NCBI GenBank assembly: GCA_021826035.1
Contig: JAKBBE010000001.1
Location: forward strand, 62,001-126,000
DNA length: 64,000 nucleotides
Source of the DNA: Pseudomonadota bacterium
GTDB lineage: Bacteria > Pseudomonadota > Gammaproteobacteria > Steroidobacterales > Steroidobacteraceae
Reading direction: 5' to 3'
Position 1 is the stretch's first letter; each line of letters begins with the position of its first letter. Positions 27,205 to 36,214 of the stretch are shown one piece after another. The position numbers and the translations under genes are program-made. Below the pieces are notes generated by a model. That model made no database searches. It worked only from the letters and a program-made list of their open reading frames with translations, and was not told the origin of the DNA.

Positions 27205-28173
27205 TCACCATTGACCGCGACACTCGCGCGCGTTCGCGCGGGTGATGCCGGGTGTGTGGTAGGTGATGAAGGCCGCATGCAGCGGTTTCTTACCCGTCAC
27301 GTCGTCGTAGAGTGCCTTGAACGCCAATGCGCCAAGTTTTAGTGGTTTGTAGCAGACCGTGCCATCGATACGGCCGGCTTGCAGCGAGAGCATGGCCAGA
27401 CGCGACCCGCCGATGCCGATGAGCTTGGCGTGCGAACCGGCCGAGCGCACCGCGCGGGCGCAGCCCACCGCCATGTCGTCGGCTTCGTTGAAAAACAGGT
27501 CCACCCGCGGATGCGCTTCGAGGATGTTCTGACAGGCCACGTCTGCCGCTTCGGTGCGCCAGTCACCGGGCTGCGTGGCGACGATCCGATAGCGCACGTG
27601 CGCCGCCTCAAGACCTTGCTTGAAACCCTTCTCTCGTTGCAGAACCTCGGGAAACCCTGGCGCGCCCTGGATGATGGCGATGCGCGCCAGATGGCCGGGC
27701 GGCAGCAGCTGCGCGGCCAACCGTCCGGCTTCACGGCCGGCGGCCGTCTCATTCTGGGTTACCAAGGCAGTAAGCCGCGGGTAGACCGAGCGCAGGGGAC
27801 GGTGGGCTGGATTACCCACCTGCGAGCCGACGGCCACGACCGGAATTCCAGCCTGCGTCGCGCGATTGACCCAACTCTCGGCGATGACCGAGTCGAGCGG
27901 CATGAGCACGATGCCGTTGACCCGCTCGGCGATCAGATCCTGCAGATCGTTGGCCTGCTTCTGCACGCGGTTCTGGGCATCGAGCACCACGGTCTGCACG
28001 CCGGCGCGCGCGGCCGCCTGCTCGAAGCCCCGAGCGATCGCCGCAGCGAACGGATAACTCAGGCCCGCACTCGAGAACCCGAAGCGCAGCGGCACGGCCG
28101 CCTCGGCTCGCACGGCCAGCGCTCCCGAGAGCACGATCGCGAGCTGCAGCGCGCGCGCGACGTTCACAGGCAC
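27205..28173 (-). CDS. Periplasmic sugar-binding protein, RbsB type
   Basis: From GTG 28173 this is a protein of about 322 residues with a Sec signal (ARALQLAIVLSGALAVRAEAA). The body is typical of the ribose-binding fold: RFGFSSAGLSYPFAAAIARGF, QANDLQDLIAERVNGIVLMP, NEADDMAVGCARAV and YHTPGITRAN. It begins 13 bases after the MaoC stop. GTG 28167 is an alternative start. The open frame upstream to 28290 overlaps MaoC and is not conserved-looking. It supplies the ligand to the RbsAC-type genes that follow. The ligand is unknown; the neighbouring enzymes suggest an unusual pentose or branched sugar. Confidence 0.88.
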   Translation of the reverse strand: MPVNVARALQLAIVLSGALAVRAEAAVPLRFGFSSAGLSYPFAAAIARGFEQAAARAGVQTVVLDAQNRVQKQANDLQDLIAERVNGIVLMPLDSVIAESWVNRATQAGIPVVAVGSQVGNPAHRPLRSVYPRLTALVTQNETAAGREAGRLAAQLLPPGHLARIAIIQGAPGFPEVLQREKGFKQGLEAAHVRYRIVATQPGDWRTEAADVACQNILEAHPRVDLFFNEADDMAVGCARAVRSAGSHAKLIGIGGSRLAMLSLQAGRIDGTVCYKPLKLGALAFKALYDDVTGKKPLHAAFITYHTPGITRANARECRGQW

Positions 28174-28186
28174 GACCCGCCGGTGC

Positions 28187-28639
28187 TCACGCAGCCGTCT
28201 CGCGCCGTTCGACCAGATACAGATGCTCGCAGGCGAGCACGGTCTCGTCGCGCTGGTTGGCGATGGTGACTTGCTCCACGACGATGCCATGCCTGGTGCG
28301 CTTGGGGTGATCGCGCCGTTCGCTGATGCGGGTCGTGACCGTGATCGTATCCCCTATGAATACCGGGCGGATGAAGCGTACGCGATCGTAGCCGTACGAC
28401 ATGGCGCGCGGATTGATGGCCTGAGCGGTCATGCCGATACCGGCGCTCAGCACCAGTGTGCCATGTGCGATACGCTGCTTGAACGGCTGGGCCGCGCACC
28501 ACTCGGCATCCATGTGATGGGGGAAGAAGTCCCCGGTCTGCCCGGCGTGGGCAACGATGTCCGCCTCGGTGATCGTGCGCCCGAACGTGCGCCGCTCGGC
28601 ACCGACCTGGTAGTCCTCGAAATACTGCTCGACGATCAT
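28187..28639 (-). CDS. MaoC-family hydratase/dehydratase
   Basis: This 150-residue hot-dog-fold protein resembles (R)-specific enoyl-CoA hydratases. The hydratase motif is visible as [10 protein letters not shown], with catalytic Asp and His, followed by [16 protein letters not shown] normal stand-alone MaoC enzyme of this length works as a dimer on CoA thioesters. It overlaps the CoA-transferase start region by four bases (ATGA), so the two act together: the transferase would load CoA on an acid and MaoC would add or remove water. CoA chemistry in a sugar importer operon is unexpected. Confidence 0.9.
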   Translation of the reverse strand: MIVEQYFEDYQVGAERRTFGRTITEADIVAHAGQTGDFFPHHMDAEWCAAQPFKQRIAHGTLVLSAGIGMTAQAINPRAMSYGYDRVRFIRPVFIGDTITVTTRISERRDHPKRTRHGIVVEQVTIANQRDETVLACEHLYLVERRETAA

Positions 28640-29844
28640 GTGGACTCTCCCGGCGCATCGAGTGCGAAGCGGTGCAGGATCTGTTCAGTGTCCCGCCCGA
28701 GCGTGGGTGCACCACGAGGATGAGTGAGCGGCGCGCCGTCGACGCGGATCGGACAGCGCGTTGTGGTGAGCGCACCGTGCTCCTCGTTGTGAATCTCTTG
28801 CGTCATGGCGAGTGCGGCAAAGCCCTCGCTCGCGACAAGCTGCGGCCAGGTGAACACCTCGGCGCACCAGATGTCTGCCGGCTCGAGAATCGCAAGCCAA
28901 TGGGCTGTCGGCTGTAGTGCCAGATGCGCGGCGAGGACGGACTTGATGGCCGAGCGTTCGGCGAACCAGCGCTGCGGGTCCGTGTATTGGCATAGCGCTT
29001 CGCAGCCGATGAGCGCCCCGAGCCGATCGATCGCCGTCATGGCGACGGCCAGATAGCTGTCGGCCGTCCGGTAGATGCCATACGGGGCGCCGATGTAGAC
29101 GCTTGCGTTGTTGACCGTATCGCGCGGCGGTTGCTGCCCATCGCCGTTCAGGAAGGCGGTGAACTGCTCGAATTGCATGTCCATGGCGGACTCAAACAGG
29201 CTGACGTCCACGCGCCCGCCCCGTCCCGTGCGGGCGCGCCGCACCAAAAGCGCGAGCACGCCCTGGCAGAGCTGTGCTCCGGCCATCAGGTCGGCGATGG
29301 AGACCCCCATCGGCACCGGTCCCTGCGTGGCATCACCGGACAACCAAGCGAGTCCCGACATCGCCTGCACCAGCAGATCCTGCCCGGGCTTGTTGCGCCA
29401 GGGGCCGCGGGTACCGTAGCCGGTGATGGCCGCATAGACCAGCCGCGGGTTCAGTTCGGCCACCGTGGCGTAATCCAGACCGAGGCGGTCCATCACGCCG
29501 GGTCGAAAATTGTGCACCATCACGTCCGCCTGGCGAATAAGCGCCTTGACGCGCGCCAAGTCGACCGGATCCTTCAAATCAGCCGCAAAGCTCTGCTTGT
29601 TGCGGTTAATGGTATGAAAGAGCGCGCTATCGCCGCCAAAAGCCTGGTCGGCAAGATACAGGCGACGGGACAGATCCCCGCCCTGTGGACGCTCCACCTT
29701 GATGACCTCGGCACCGAGATCCGCCAGCCGCAGGCAACAGGAGGGTCCCGCTAGAAACTGGCTGAAATCCAGTACTAGCACCCCCTCCAGCGGTCGCCCC
29801 GCGATCGTGGTCGGCGCGTCGCAGTCTGCGTGCGCTGTCTTCAA
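28636..29844 (-). CDS. CoA-transferase, CaiB/family III
   Basis: This 402-residue family III CoA-transferase shows [25 protein letters not shown] in the Rossmann part, the conserved [12 protein letters not shown], and the nucleophile Asp185 in [10 protein letters not shown]. Members move CoA between carboxylic acids (formyl/oxalyl, carnitine, succinyl/malate type). The start is TTG 29844, backed by GAGGAA five bases upstream; no better ATG exists. It is the first gene of the minus-strand unit and shares a 101-base divergent promoter region with the signal-less binding-protein gene. The acid substrate is unknown and could be a sugar-derived hydroxyacid. Confidence 0.9.
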   Translation of the reverse strand: MKTAHADCDAPTTIAGRPLEGVLVLDFSQFLAGPSCCLRLADLGAEVIKVERPQGGDLSRRLYLADQAFGGDSALFHTINRNKQSFAADLKDPVDLARVKALIRQADVMVHNFRPGVMDRLGLDYATVAELNPRLVYAAITGYGTRGPWRNKPGQDLLVQAMSGLAWLSGDATQGPVPMGVSIADLMAGAQLCQGVLALLVRRARTGRGGRVDVSLFESAMDMQFEQFTAFLNGDGQQPPRDTVNNASVYIGAPYGIYRTADSYLAVAMTAIDRLGALIGCEALCQYTDPQRWFAERSAIKSVLAAHLALQPTAHWLAILEPADIWCAEVFTWPQLVASEGFAALAMTQEIHNEEHGALTTTRCPIRVDGAPLTHPRGAPTLGRDTEQILHRFALDAPGEST

Positions 29845-29881
29845 CCGGGTTCCTCGCGTATAGTTTGCAGATAAATGCTAT

Positions 29882-29895
29882 GTTCGTTAACAAAC
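29882..29895. promoter_or_regulatory. Near-palindromic candidate operator in divergent promoter
   Basis: GTTCGTTAACAAAC is symmetric at 12 of 14 bases around GTTAAC and lies midway between the divergent starts at 29844 and 29946. It is immediately followed by an inverted pair CGGTG...CACCG (29896-29913). IclR-family sites are often of this size. Binding by the IclR protein of the minus unit is a guess. Confidence 0.45.
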
Positions 29896-29945
29896 GGTGT
29901 CAACCGGCACCGTGTGAACGACGGACGGACACTGGGAGATGGGCG

Positions 29946-31082
29946 ATGGGTGAGACGCACTCGATCCAGCTGCGGGGCATGACTTGGGATCATCCGCGCG
30001 GCTATGGACCGTTGCGCGCCTGTTCGGCCACGTGGTTTGAGCGAACCGGGGTGCGGATCGAGTGGGAGCGCCGCTCGCTGCAGGATTTCGAGGCGTTTCC
30101 GGTGGCCGAGCTCGCCGCCCGCTACGATCTGATCGTCATTGATCATCCCCACGTCGGGCAGGTGGCACGCACGGGCTGCCTTGCGCCGTTCGAGACCAGG
30201 GAGGCCGGGAGCGATGCAGTCGATCAGGCCGTCGGGGCCTCGCTGCAGAGCTATCGCTATCAAGAGCAGCTGTGGGCGCTGCCGATCGATGCGGCCGCCC
30301 AGGTCCAGGCGTGGCGGCCAGACCGTCTCGCGGCGCCACCAGCGGATTGGGCGGCCGTGCTCGAACTTGCGCTCGACGGCGGCATACTGTGCCCGTTGCG
30401 CCCGCCACACAATCTCATGGCGCTGTTCACACTCTGCGGACTGGCTGGACACCCGGCGTGCGCGCAGGGTGACGCGCTGTTCGACCCGGCCGCGGGCGCT
30501 GAAGCCTATGAGCGCCTGCGCGAACTGGCTGCGCGGCTCGATCCGCGCAGCGCCGAGTGGGACCCTATCGCGGTGCTGGAACAGATGGCCGTACCGGACG
30601 CGACCGCAGTCTGCGCACCGCTGGTATACGGTTATGTCAGTTATGCACGGCCTGACGCACCTGGCACCCGTCTCGCATTTTCCGACGTGGCACCGCTGCA
30701 GCGTGGCGGCTCGCGTGCCGGCTCGGCGCTCGGCGGCACCGGCATCGCAGTATCTGCGCACGGTCACAAGCGCGACGCGGCGCTCGCGTTCGCCCGCTGG
30801 CTGGCGGGCGCCGAAGCGCAGTGTGGGCCCTATGTGGCCGGCGGCGGCCAACCGGCTCACCGCGCCGCATGGGAAGATCCGCGCACCAACGAGGCCACGC
30901 TCGGGTTTTACCGCAATACACGCGCCACGCTCGAGGGCGCCTGGGTGCGCCCCCGCCATGCCGGATACATGATCTTCCAAGAGCGGGCCTCGCTGCGTCT
31001 GGGCGCAGCGCTCGGCGCGCGTGAACCGCCAGTTCAGCTCATCGCTGCGCTCAATAGACTGTATCTCGAGGTATTACCATGA
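29946..31082 (+). CDS. Solute-binding-protein-like, no signal peptide
   Basis: This 378-residue protein starts at ATG 29946, with GGGAGATGGGCG before it. It opens with GETHSIQLRGMTWDHPRGYGPL, without signal peptide or lipobox. It resembles family-1 solute-binding proteins (YDLIVIDHPHVGQVARTG, ALPIDAAAQVQAWRPD, GGTGIAVSAHGHKRDAALAFARWLAG). The open frame upstream to a TTG at 29865 adds only polar residues, not a signal. It is the first gene of the plus unit and overlaps the GH127-type gene by four bases (ATGA). No permease follows. It is distantly of the same kind as the signal-less protein at 22605-23795; each operon of the divergent pair has one. Confidence 0.78.
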   Translation: MGETHSIQLRGMTWDHPRGYGPLRACSATWFERTGVRIEWERRSLQDFEAFPVAELAARYDLIVIDHPHVGQVARTGCLAPFETREAGSDAVDQAVGASLQSYRYQEQLWALPIDAAAQVQAWRPDRLAAPPADWAAVLELALDGGILCPLRPPHNLMALFTLCGLAGHPACAQGDALFDPAAGAEAYERLRELAARLDPRSAEWDPIAVLEQMAVPDATAVCAPLVYGYVSYARPDAPGTRLAFSDVAPLQRGGSRAGSALGGTGIAVSAHGHKRDAALAFARWLAGAEAQCGPYVAGGGQPAHRAAWEDPRTNEATLGFYRNTRATLEGAWVRPRHAGYMIFQERASLRLGAALGAREPPVQLIAALNRLYLEVLP

Positions 31083-32908
31083 ACCGACCCACCTCACGCC
31101 GGACCTTCCTGCAATCGGCCGCGACTGCGGCCGGACTCGGGGTCATTGGAGCGCGGACCCGCTGGGCGCGCGCGGCCGCAGCCACGCCGGCCCCACAAAG
31201 CGCAACGCTGCAGCAGCTGTATGAATTCGACTATGACCAAGTCGCGCTAACTGGCGGGGCGCTGAAGGCGCAGTACGACTTCATTCACGCGCACTATCTG
31301 GCCCTCGACGACGACCGACTGCTACAGGTGTACCGTGAGCACGCCGGGCTGCCCGCGCCGGGTATCGACATGGGCGGCTGGTACGGTGCGGACGGATTCA
31401 TTCCGGGCCATTCGTTTGGTCAGTACGTGTCCGGCCTGGCGCGCATCGGCCGCTGCACCGGGGATGCGGCGTGCCGCTCGAAAGTGCACGAGCTGGTCCG
31501 CGGGTTCGGGACGGCACTGGAGGCGAACCCGGTCCCCTACGCCGGCGAAGGCGCCTGGAAGATGTGGCCGGCCTACGTGCTCGACAAGCACATGATCGGG
31601 CTGATCGACGCCTATCGCTTAAGCGGCATGCGGCAGGCGCGAACGCTCATTCCGAGGGTTATTCAGGGCGCGCTGCCGTTCATCTCACCGGTCAGCCGCG
31701 ACCGGATCGGAGTGAAGAACCCTCCCTACGATGAAACCTACATCGTCTCGGAGAATCTGTTCACCGCAGCGCACCTGACCGGTGAGCGTCGCGTATGGGA
31801 CTTGGCGGTGAAATACCTGCTCAATCAGCCGTACTTCGATCCGCTCGCGCGCGGGGAAAACGTGCTCGCCGGCCGCCAGGCGTACAGCCACGTCATGGCG
31901 CTGAGTTCCGCGGCCATGGCGTATCTGGAACTCGGCCAACCGCGCTACCGCGAGGCGATCGTCAACGGTTGGACCTTCCTCGGTGAGCAGAGCTTCGCCA
32001 CCGGAGGCTGGGGTCCGAACGAGCTGCTGATCGCGCCGGGCAGCGGCGGCCTGTACTCGAGCCTCACCACCACCGCGAATCATTTCGAGACACCCTGCGG
32101 CACCTACGCGACCATGAAGCTCGCTCGGTACCTGCTGCGGTTCACTGGCGATGCGCGCTACGGCGATGGGCTGGAACGGATCATGTGGAACGGCCTGCTC
32201 GCCGTGCGTCCGCCCGACTCCAATGGCAACTCGCCCTACTACTCCAGCTACAACCCGGGGGCGAAGAAAGTGTTCTATCCCCAGAAATGGCCATGCTGTT
32301 CCGGCACTTTGGTCCAGGGCGTCGCGGACTACGTGCGCAACATCTACTTCCATGCCCCGGGAGCGCTCTACGTCAACCTGTTCACGCCTTCGCACGTGCG
32401 CTGGCGCACGGGTGGACGTGCAGTCACAGTCACGCAGGACACCGACTATCCGACCGGAGAGTCGGTCACCGTGAGGATTGCGACGAGTGCACCGGCGGCA
32501 TTCGCGCTCATGATCCGCATCCCCGGCTGGCTCAGCAGCGATCCCCAAGTGCGCATCAACGGGCGCACGACCGCGGTGGTGGCAAGGCCCGGCACCTTTG
32601 CCGTGCTGCGGCGCACCTGGCGCGACGGCGATCGGGTCGAGCTGCACTTGCCGCAGCGTCTGCGCACCGAGCCAATCGACCGCTCGCATCCCGAGACTGT
32701 CGCGTTGCTGCGCGGTCCGATCATGTACAGCGCGTTGAACTTCGCCGGTCCCGACACACCCGTACCGCGGCTACACCTGCCGGGACTCTCGCCGGTCACC
32801 GGCATGAACGCGGCCTACCGTCAGTCGCAGGGCGGGCAGGACATTCTGTTCGTGCCCTTCTATCAGGTTCAGAACGAGTCCTACGATGTCTACTTCCAAC
32901 GGTCCTGA
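31079..32908 (+). CDS. GH127-type (DUF1680) glycoside hydrolase, Tat-exported
   Basis: This 609-residue hydrolase has a twin-arginine signal (SRRTFLQ, then a hydrophobic stretch ending near ARAAAA). The body matches the beta-L-arabinofuranosidase family: GWYGADGFIPGHSFGQYVSGLA, then ETPCG (Glu337, Cys340) and WPCCSGT (Cys406-Cys407). In characterised GH127 enzymes a Glu and three Cys bind zinc and one Cys is the nucleophile; all are seen here. The family also includes an aceric-acid hydrolase from rhamnogalacturonan II breakdown. Start and stop overlap both neighbours (4 and 23 bases), linking hydrolysis tightly to the RuBisCO-like protein. Its target may be an arabinofuranoside or an apioside. 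Confidence 0.87.
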   Translation: MNRPTSRRTFLQSAATAAGLGVIGARTRWARAAAATPAPQSATLQQLYEFDYDQVALTGGALKAQYDFIHAHYLALDDDRLLQVYREHAGLPAPGIDMGGWYGADGFIPGHSFGQYVSGLARIGRCTGDAACRSKVHELVRGFGTALEANPVPYAGEGAWKMWPAYVLDKHMIGLIDAYRLSGMRQARTLIPRVIQGALPFISPVSRDRIGVKNPPYDETYIVSENLFTAAHLTGERRVWDLAVKYLLNQPYFDPLARGENVLAGRQAYSHVMALSSAAMAYLELGQPRYREAIVNGWTFLGEQSFATGGWGPNELLIAPGSGGLYSSLTTTANHFETPCGTYATMKLARYLLRFTGDARYGDGLERIMWNGLLAVRPPDSNGNSPYYSSYNPGAKKVFYPQKWPCCSGTLVQGVADYVRNIYFHAPGALYVNLFTPSHVRWRTGGRAVTVTQDTDYPTGESVTVRIATSAPAAFALMIRIPGWLSSDPQVRINGRTTAVVARPGTFAVLRRTWRDGDRVELHLPQRLRTEPIDRSHPETVALLRGPIMYSALNFAGPDTPVPRLHLPGLSPVTGMNAAYRQSQGGQDILFVPFYQVQNESYDVYFQRS

Positions 32909-34172
32909 AGACGCTCGCGTCAGTGCGCGCTACTGGATCGAGACGGCACGGCCGCTCGAGGCGGCAGCGGCGACCATGGCAGGCGAGCAGTCGACGGGTA
33001 CCTTCGTGCGCGTCGCGGGCGAGACGGATGCATTGCGCGAGCGCTTCGCCGCGCGTGTCGACTCACTGATACCGTTGGGCGAAACCAGCGTCCCTTCGCT
33101 GCCTGGCGCTTGGCATCCACGCGGCAACAACGGCAGCTGGCGCACCGCGGAAGTGACCCTGTCGTGGCCACTGCATAACTTTGGCGTCTCGCTGCCGAAC
33201 CTGCTCGCCACCGTGGCCGGAAATCTCTGGGAGCTCAACGCATTTTCCGGAATGCGCCTGCTCGATCTGACTATCCCGGCGGATTTTCTCCGCGCATATC
33301 CCGGCCCACAGTTCGGCGTGCCCGGCACGCGCGAGCTGAGCGGTGTGCATGGGCGGCCGCTCATTGGCACCATCATCAAGCCGAGCGTCGGCCTCTCGCC
33401 GGCCGAAACGGCCGCCCGGGTTGCGGATCTGGTGGCGGCCGGCGTCGATTTCATCAAGGACGACGAGCTGCAGGCGGATGGTCCGCACTGTCCGTTCGAG
33501 GCGCGCCTCGGCGCGGTGATGCAGGTGCTGCGTACACACGCCGAGCGCACCGGACAACGCGTGCTCTATGCCGTAAACATCACCGGGGAGATCGACCAGA
33601 TGCTGCGCCGCCACGAGCGCGTCGTGGCCGAAGGCGGTAACTGCGTGATGGTCAGCCTGCACAGTGTGGGTTTCGCCGGCCTGACCGCCCTGCGCGCCCA
33701 GTGCCAGGTGCCGATCCACGGGCACCGCAACGGCTGGGGACTGCTCGGCCGCTCGCCGGCCATTGGCGTGAGCTTCCCGGCATGGCAGAAGCTGTGGCGA
33801 CTGGCCGGCATCGACCACGTTCATGTCAATGGACTCGACAACAAGTTCTGCGAAAGCAACGATTCAGTCATCGCCTCGGCGCGCGAATGCCTCACCCCGA
33901 TGTTTTCCCCGCCTTCCCCCGGCTGCCAGATCATGCCGGTGTTCTCCTCGGGCCAGACCGCATGCCAGGTACCGGGCACCTGGCACGCCCTCGGCTCGGT
34001 GGATCTCATTCATGCCTGCGGCGGCGGCATCATCGGTCATCCGGGCGGCGCGCCCGCAGGGGTGCGCAGCCTGCGCCAAGCGTGGGAAGCAGCGGTGGCT
34101 GGCCTTTCGCTCAGCGATTATGCACGCGAGCACCGGGAGCTTGCCGAAGCCCTCGAGCATTTCGGCCGCTGA
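32886..34172 (+). CDS. RuBisCO-like protein (form IV), OiaX/OiaT-like
   Basis: This 428-residue protein is homologous to the RuBisCO large chain. Conserved are the active-site lysine in GTIIKPSVGLS (Lys165), the carbamate-lysine and metal acids in DFIKDDE (Lys191, Asp193, Glu194), HGHR (His280-Arg281), FSSGQ and GGGIIGHPGG. The loop-6 lysine of true RuBisCO is not seen (HVHVNGLDNKF), so CO2 fixation is unlikely. With a DUF1537 kinase directly after it, the closest described roles are the apionate enzymes OiaX (3-oxo-isoapionate-4-phosphate decarboxylase) and OiaT (transcarboxylase/hydrolase). The start lies 23 bases inside the GH127-type gene. Confidence 0.88.
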   Translation: MSTSNGPEDARVSARYWIETARPLEAAAATMAGEQSTGTFVRVAGETDALRERFAARVDSLIPLGETSVPSLPGAWHPRGNNGSWRTAEVTLSWPLHNFGVSLPNLLATVAGNLWELNAFSGMRLLDLTIPADFLRAYPGPQFGVPGTRELSGVHGRPLIGTIIKPSVGLSPAETAARVADLVAAGVDFIKDDELQADGPHCPFEARLGAVMQVLRTHAERTGQRVLYAVNITGEIDQMLRRHERVVAEGGNCVMVSLHSVGFAGLTALRAQCQVPIHGHRNGWGLLGRSPAIGVSFPAWQKLWRLAGIDHVHVNGLDNKFCESNDSVIASARECLTPMFSPPSPGCQIMPVFSSGQTACQVPGTWHALGSVDLIHACGGGIIGHPGGAPAGVRSLRQAWEAAVAGLSLSDYAREHRELAEALEHFGR

Positions 34173-34182
34173 ACGGCGCCGC

Positions 34183-35493
34183 ATGACCCGTCCTCTGTAC
34201 GCCTATTACGGCGATGATTTTACCGGCTCCACCGACGTGCTCGAGGTACTGGCATCGGCCGGGGTGGACAGCGTGCTATTTGTCGATGCGCCGAGCGAGG
34301 CGCTTGAGCGCAAGTTCGCGACGTGTCGGGCGTTCGGGATTGCCGGCGACAGTCGCAGTCGCTCGCCGCAGTGGATGAGCACGTATCTGCCTGCGCTCCT
34401 GACACGGCTCGGCGCGCTCGGTGCCCCGATCACGCAATACAAGACCTGCTCGACCTTCGACAGCGCCCCTGAGGTCGGCTCTATCGGCCGCGCCCTCGAA
34501 ATCGGCCACGCAACGCTACCCGGGCCATTCATTCCGATTGTTGTCGGGGCACCGCACTTGGGTCGCTACGTAGTGTTTGGAAACCTGTTCGCCGCTGCCG
34601 CGGGGAGCGTCTACCGCATCGACCGGCACCCGACCATGCGCTCTCACCCGGTGACGCCGATGCACGAGGCTGACCTCTGTCGTCACCTCGCCTCGCAGAC
34701 CGCGATGCGGGTCGGTCGAGTAGAGCTGCCCGCTTTAGCCGAGGACGCGGCAGCCGAGGCATTGAACCGCTGCGTGTTGGCCGGCGACCAGGCGGTGCTC
34801 TTCGACGGCGTGAGCGAAATGGACCTGCTGCGCATCGGCACGTTGATCTGGGACCGCGCCGGTATGCACCGTCTGTTCTGCGCCGGCAGCTCAGGGCTGC
34901 CCTATGCGCTCATTGGCGCATGGCGCCGCGCCGGGCTGATTGCGGCTGAGCCGCTGCCGCGGCGCACGGCTCGTACCGTCGATAGGTTGCTCGTCGTGAG
35001 CGGCAGCTGCTCGCCCATCACCGAGCGCCAGATTCAAACCGCCCTGCGCACAGGGTATCGGGGCGTGGCGGTCGATGCCGAGGCGCTAGTGAGCGATGGG
35101 CGCGGGGCCGCGAGCGCCGACCGGTTGGTGGAGGAAGTGCTCCGAAACCTCCGAGACGGCCACAGCACCGTCGTGTACAGCGCACTCGGAGCGCTCAAGC
35201 CGGGAACTGCGGCCGCCGGTGCAGCCCTAGGCCAGTGTCTCGGGCGCCTCACGGCGCGCATCCTTGCCGCGGCACCGTTACCGCGCGTGCTGCTGGCCGG
35301 CGGTGACACCTCGAGTCATGCGGTGGCGCAGATGGGGCTGCAGGCGCTCACCTGGCACAACTCTCTCGAGCCGGGCGCCCCGTTGTGCCTGGCACACGCC
35401 GACGGTGCGGCCCTGGACGGGTTGGAGCTCGTTCTAAAGGGCGGCCAGGTCGGCAGCGACGGATTCTTCGATCGCGTTCGGCTCGGTCGGTAG
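34183..35493 (+). CDS. Four-carbon acid sugar kinase (DUF1537), OiaK-like
   Basis: This 436-residue ATP-dependent kinase has the N-terminal substrate domain signature YAYYGDDFTGSTDVLEVLA and the C-terminal nucleotide-binding part (LLVVSGSCSPITERQI, VLLAGGDTSSHAVAQM, LVLKGGQVGSDGFFD). The family phosphorylates D- or L-threonate, D-erythronate, or 3-oxo-isoapionate. ATG 34183 follows the RuBisCO-like gene by ten bases and starts at the conserved segment; the upstream open frame is antisense-like noise within the previous gene. The pairing with a RuBisCO-like protein points to 3-oxo-isoapionate or a close analogue as substrate. Confidence 0.9.
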   Translation: MTRPLYAYYGDDFTGSTDVLEVLASAGVDSVLFVDAPSEALERKFATCRAFGIAGDSRSRSPQWMSTYLPALLTRLGALGAPITQYKTCSTFDSAPEVGSIGRALEIGHATLPGPFIPIVVGAPHLGRYVVFGNLFAAAAGSVYRIDRHPTMRSHPVTPMHEADLCRHLASQTAMRVGRVELPALAEDAAAEALNRCVLAGDQAVLFDGVSEMDLLRIGTLIWDRAGMHRLFCAGSSGLPYALIGAWRRAGLIAAEPLPRRTARTVDRLLVVSGSCSPITERQIQTALRTGYRGVAVDAEALVSDGRGAASADRLVEEVLRNLRDGHSTVVYSALGALKPGTAAAGAALGQCLGRLTARILAAAPLPRVLLAGGDTSSHAVAQMGLQALTWHNSLEPGAPLCLAHADGAALDGLELVLKGGQVGSDGFFDRVRLGR

Positions 35494-36214
35494 AGCCGAG
35501 CCATCGGCAGACGCCGCGACAGACGCCCTGTCAGACGCAGCCGTCGAGGAACCAGGCCGCACTCCGCCCTCAATGCTCGCGATCGCCTCGTGCTACGGCT
35601 TGAGGACAACGATACGCGAGCTGCTCTGCCGAGGATCTGCCCGCGCTTCGCTCCAACAAACCCCTCCTGACCCTACTCGATGGGGCGCGGGAGGCGGATC
35701 TTGGCGGCAGCAACGCCAGAGCGGCGCGCTCAGCCGCGAACGAACGTCAAGGGGGGGGGTGCAGATACTTCCTGTGCCGAGAGCCATCTGCTCAACCACT
35801 TCTGATCTCAACGCTGGAACCGCCAGGGGCGGATGCGCTGTCAGAACTCGAGCGAATTTTTGACCCTTAAAAATAACTTCGTTGCGCTTCAACTCCACGT
35901 CTCACGTCTGCCAATGGAAGTCATGTCGCCGGCGTTGCCCGATGGACAGCCCATCGGCAAACCAATTGATTTACCCGTCGTTGGCCTACTGTGTTTTGTC
36001 GTCAGAAAATTCACAAAAAACTGTGATTCGACTGTGTTTTAATATCGCAGCAACACGTTGATCAATATCTTGTGAAGAGCGCATGTCAATGGCGAGACGA
36101 AATTATTTGCCAGGGTTTTACGATCGCGCTACCGTGTGACTCACGGTAAATCATTGTTTTGACCAGAATCAGCGCTTCGATGTTTTGCCTAGAACATTTG
36201 CTCAGAAATAGAGA
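35494..36214. other. Intergenic region, becoming AT-rich toward the GT9 gene
   Basis: About 720 bases without a convincing gene. The left part is GC-rich, with a run of nine G at 35751-35759. From about 35860 the sequence is visibly AT-richer. A stem CCGATGG/CCATCGG (35939-35957) and two exact copies of ACTGTGTTTT (35988-35997 and 36031-36040) occur. The AT-rich part likely carries the GT9 promoter (for example TTTAATAT near 36038). Confidence 0.45.
36131..36147. promoter_or_regulatory. Inverted repeat upstream of GT9 gene
   Basis: ACCGTGTGACTCACGGT has perfect six-base arms around a five-base centre, about 68 bases before the GT9 start. It could be an operator or a small leader hairpin. No regulator gene lies beside it. 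Confidence 0.35.

Noticed and set aside
32886..34172. Possible true CO2-fixing RuBisCO
   Set aside because: The loop-6 lysine is not seen and sequence blocks are those of form IV proteins; no phosphoribulokinase or small subunit is near.
35751..35759. Run of nine G
   Set aside because: Too short to treat as a distinct element; mentioned only as part of the intergenic description.
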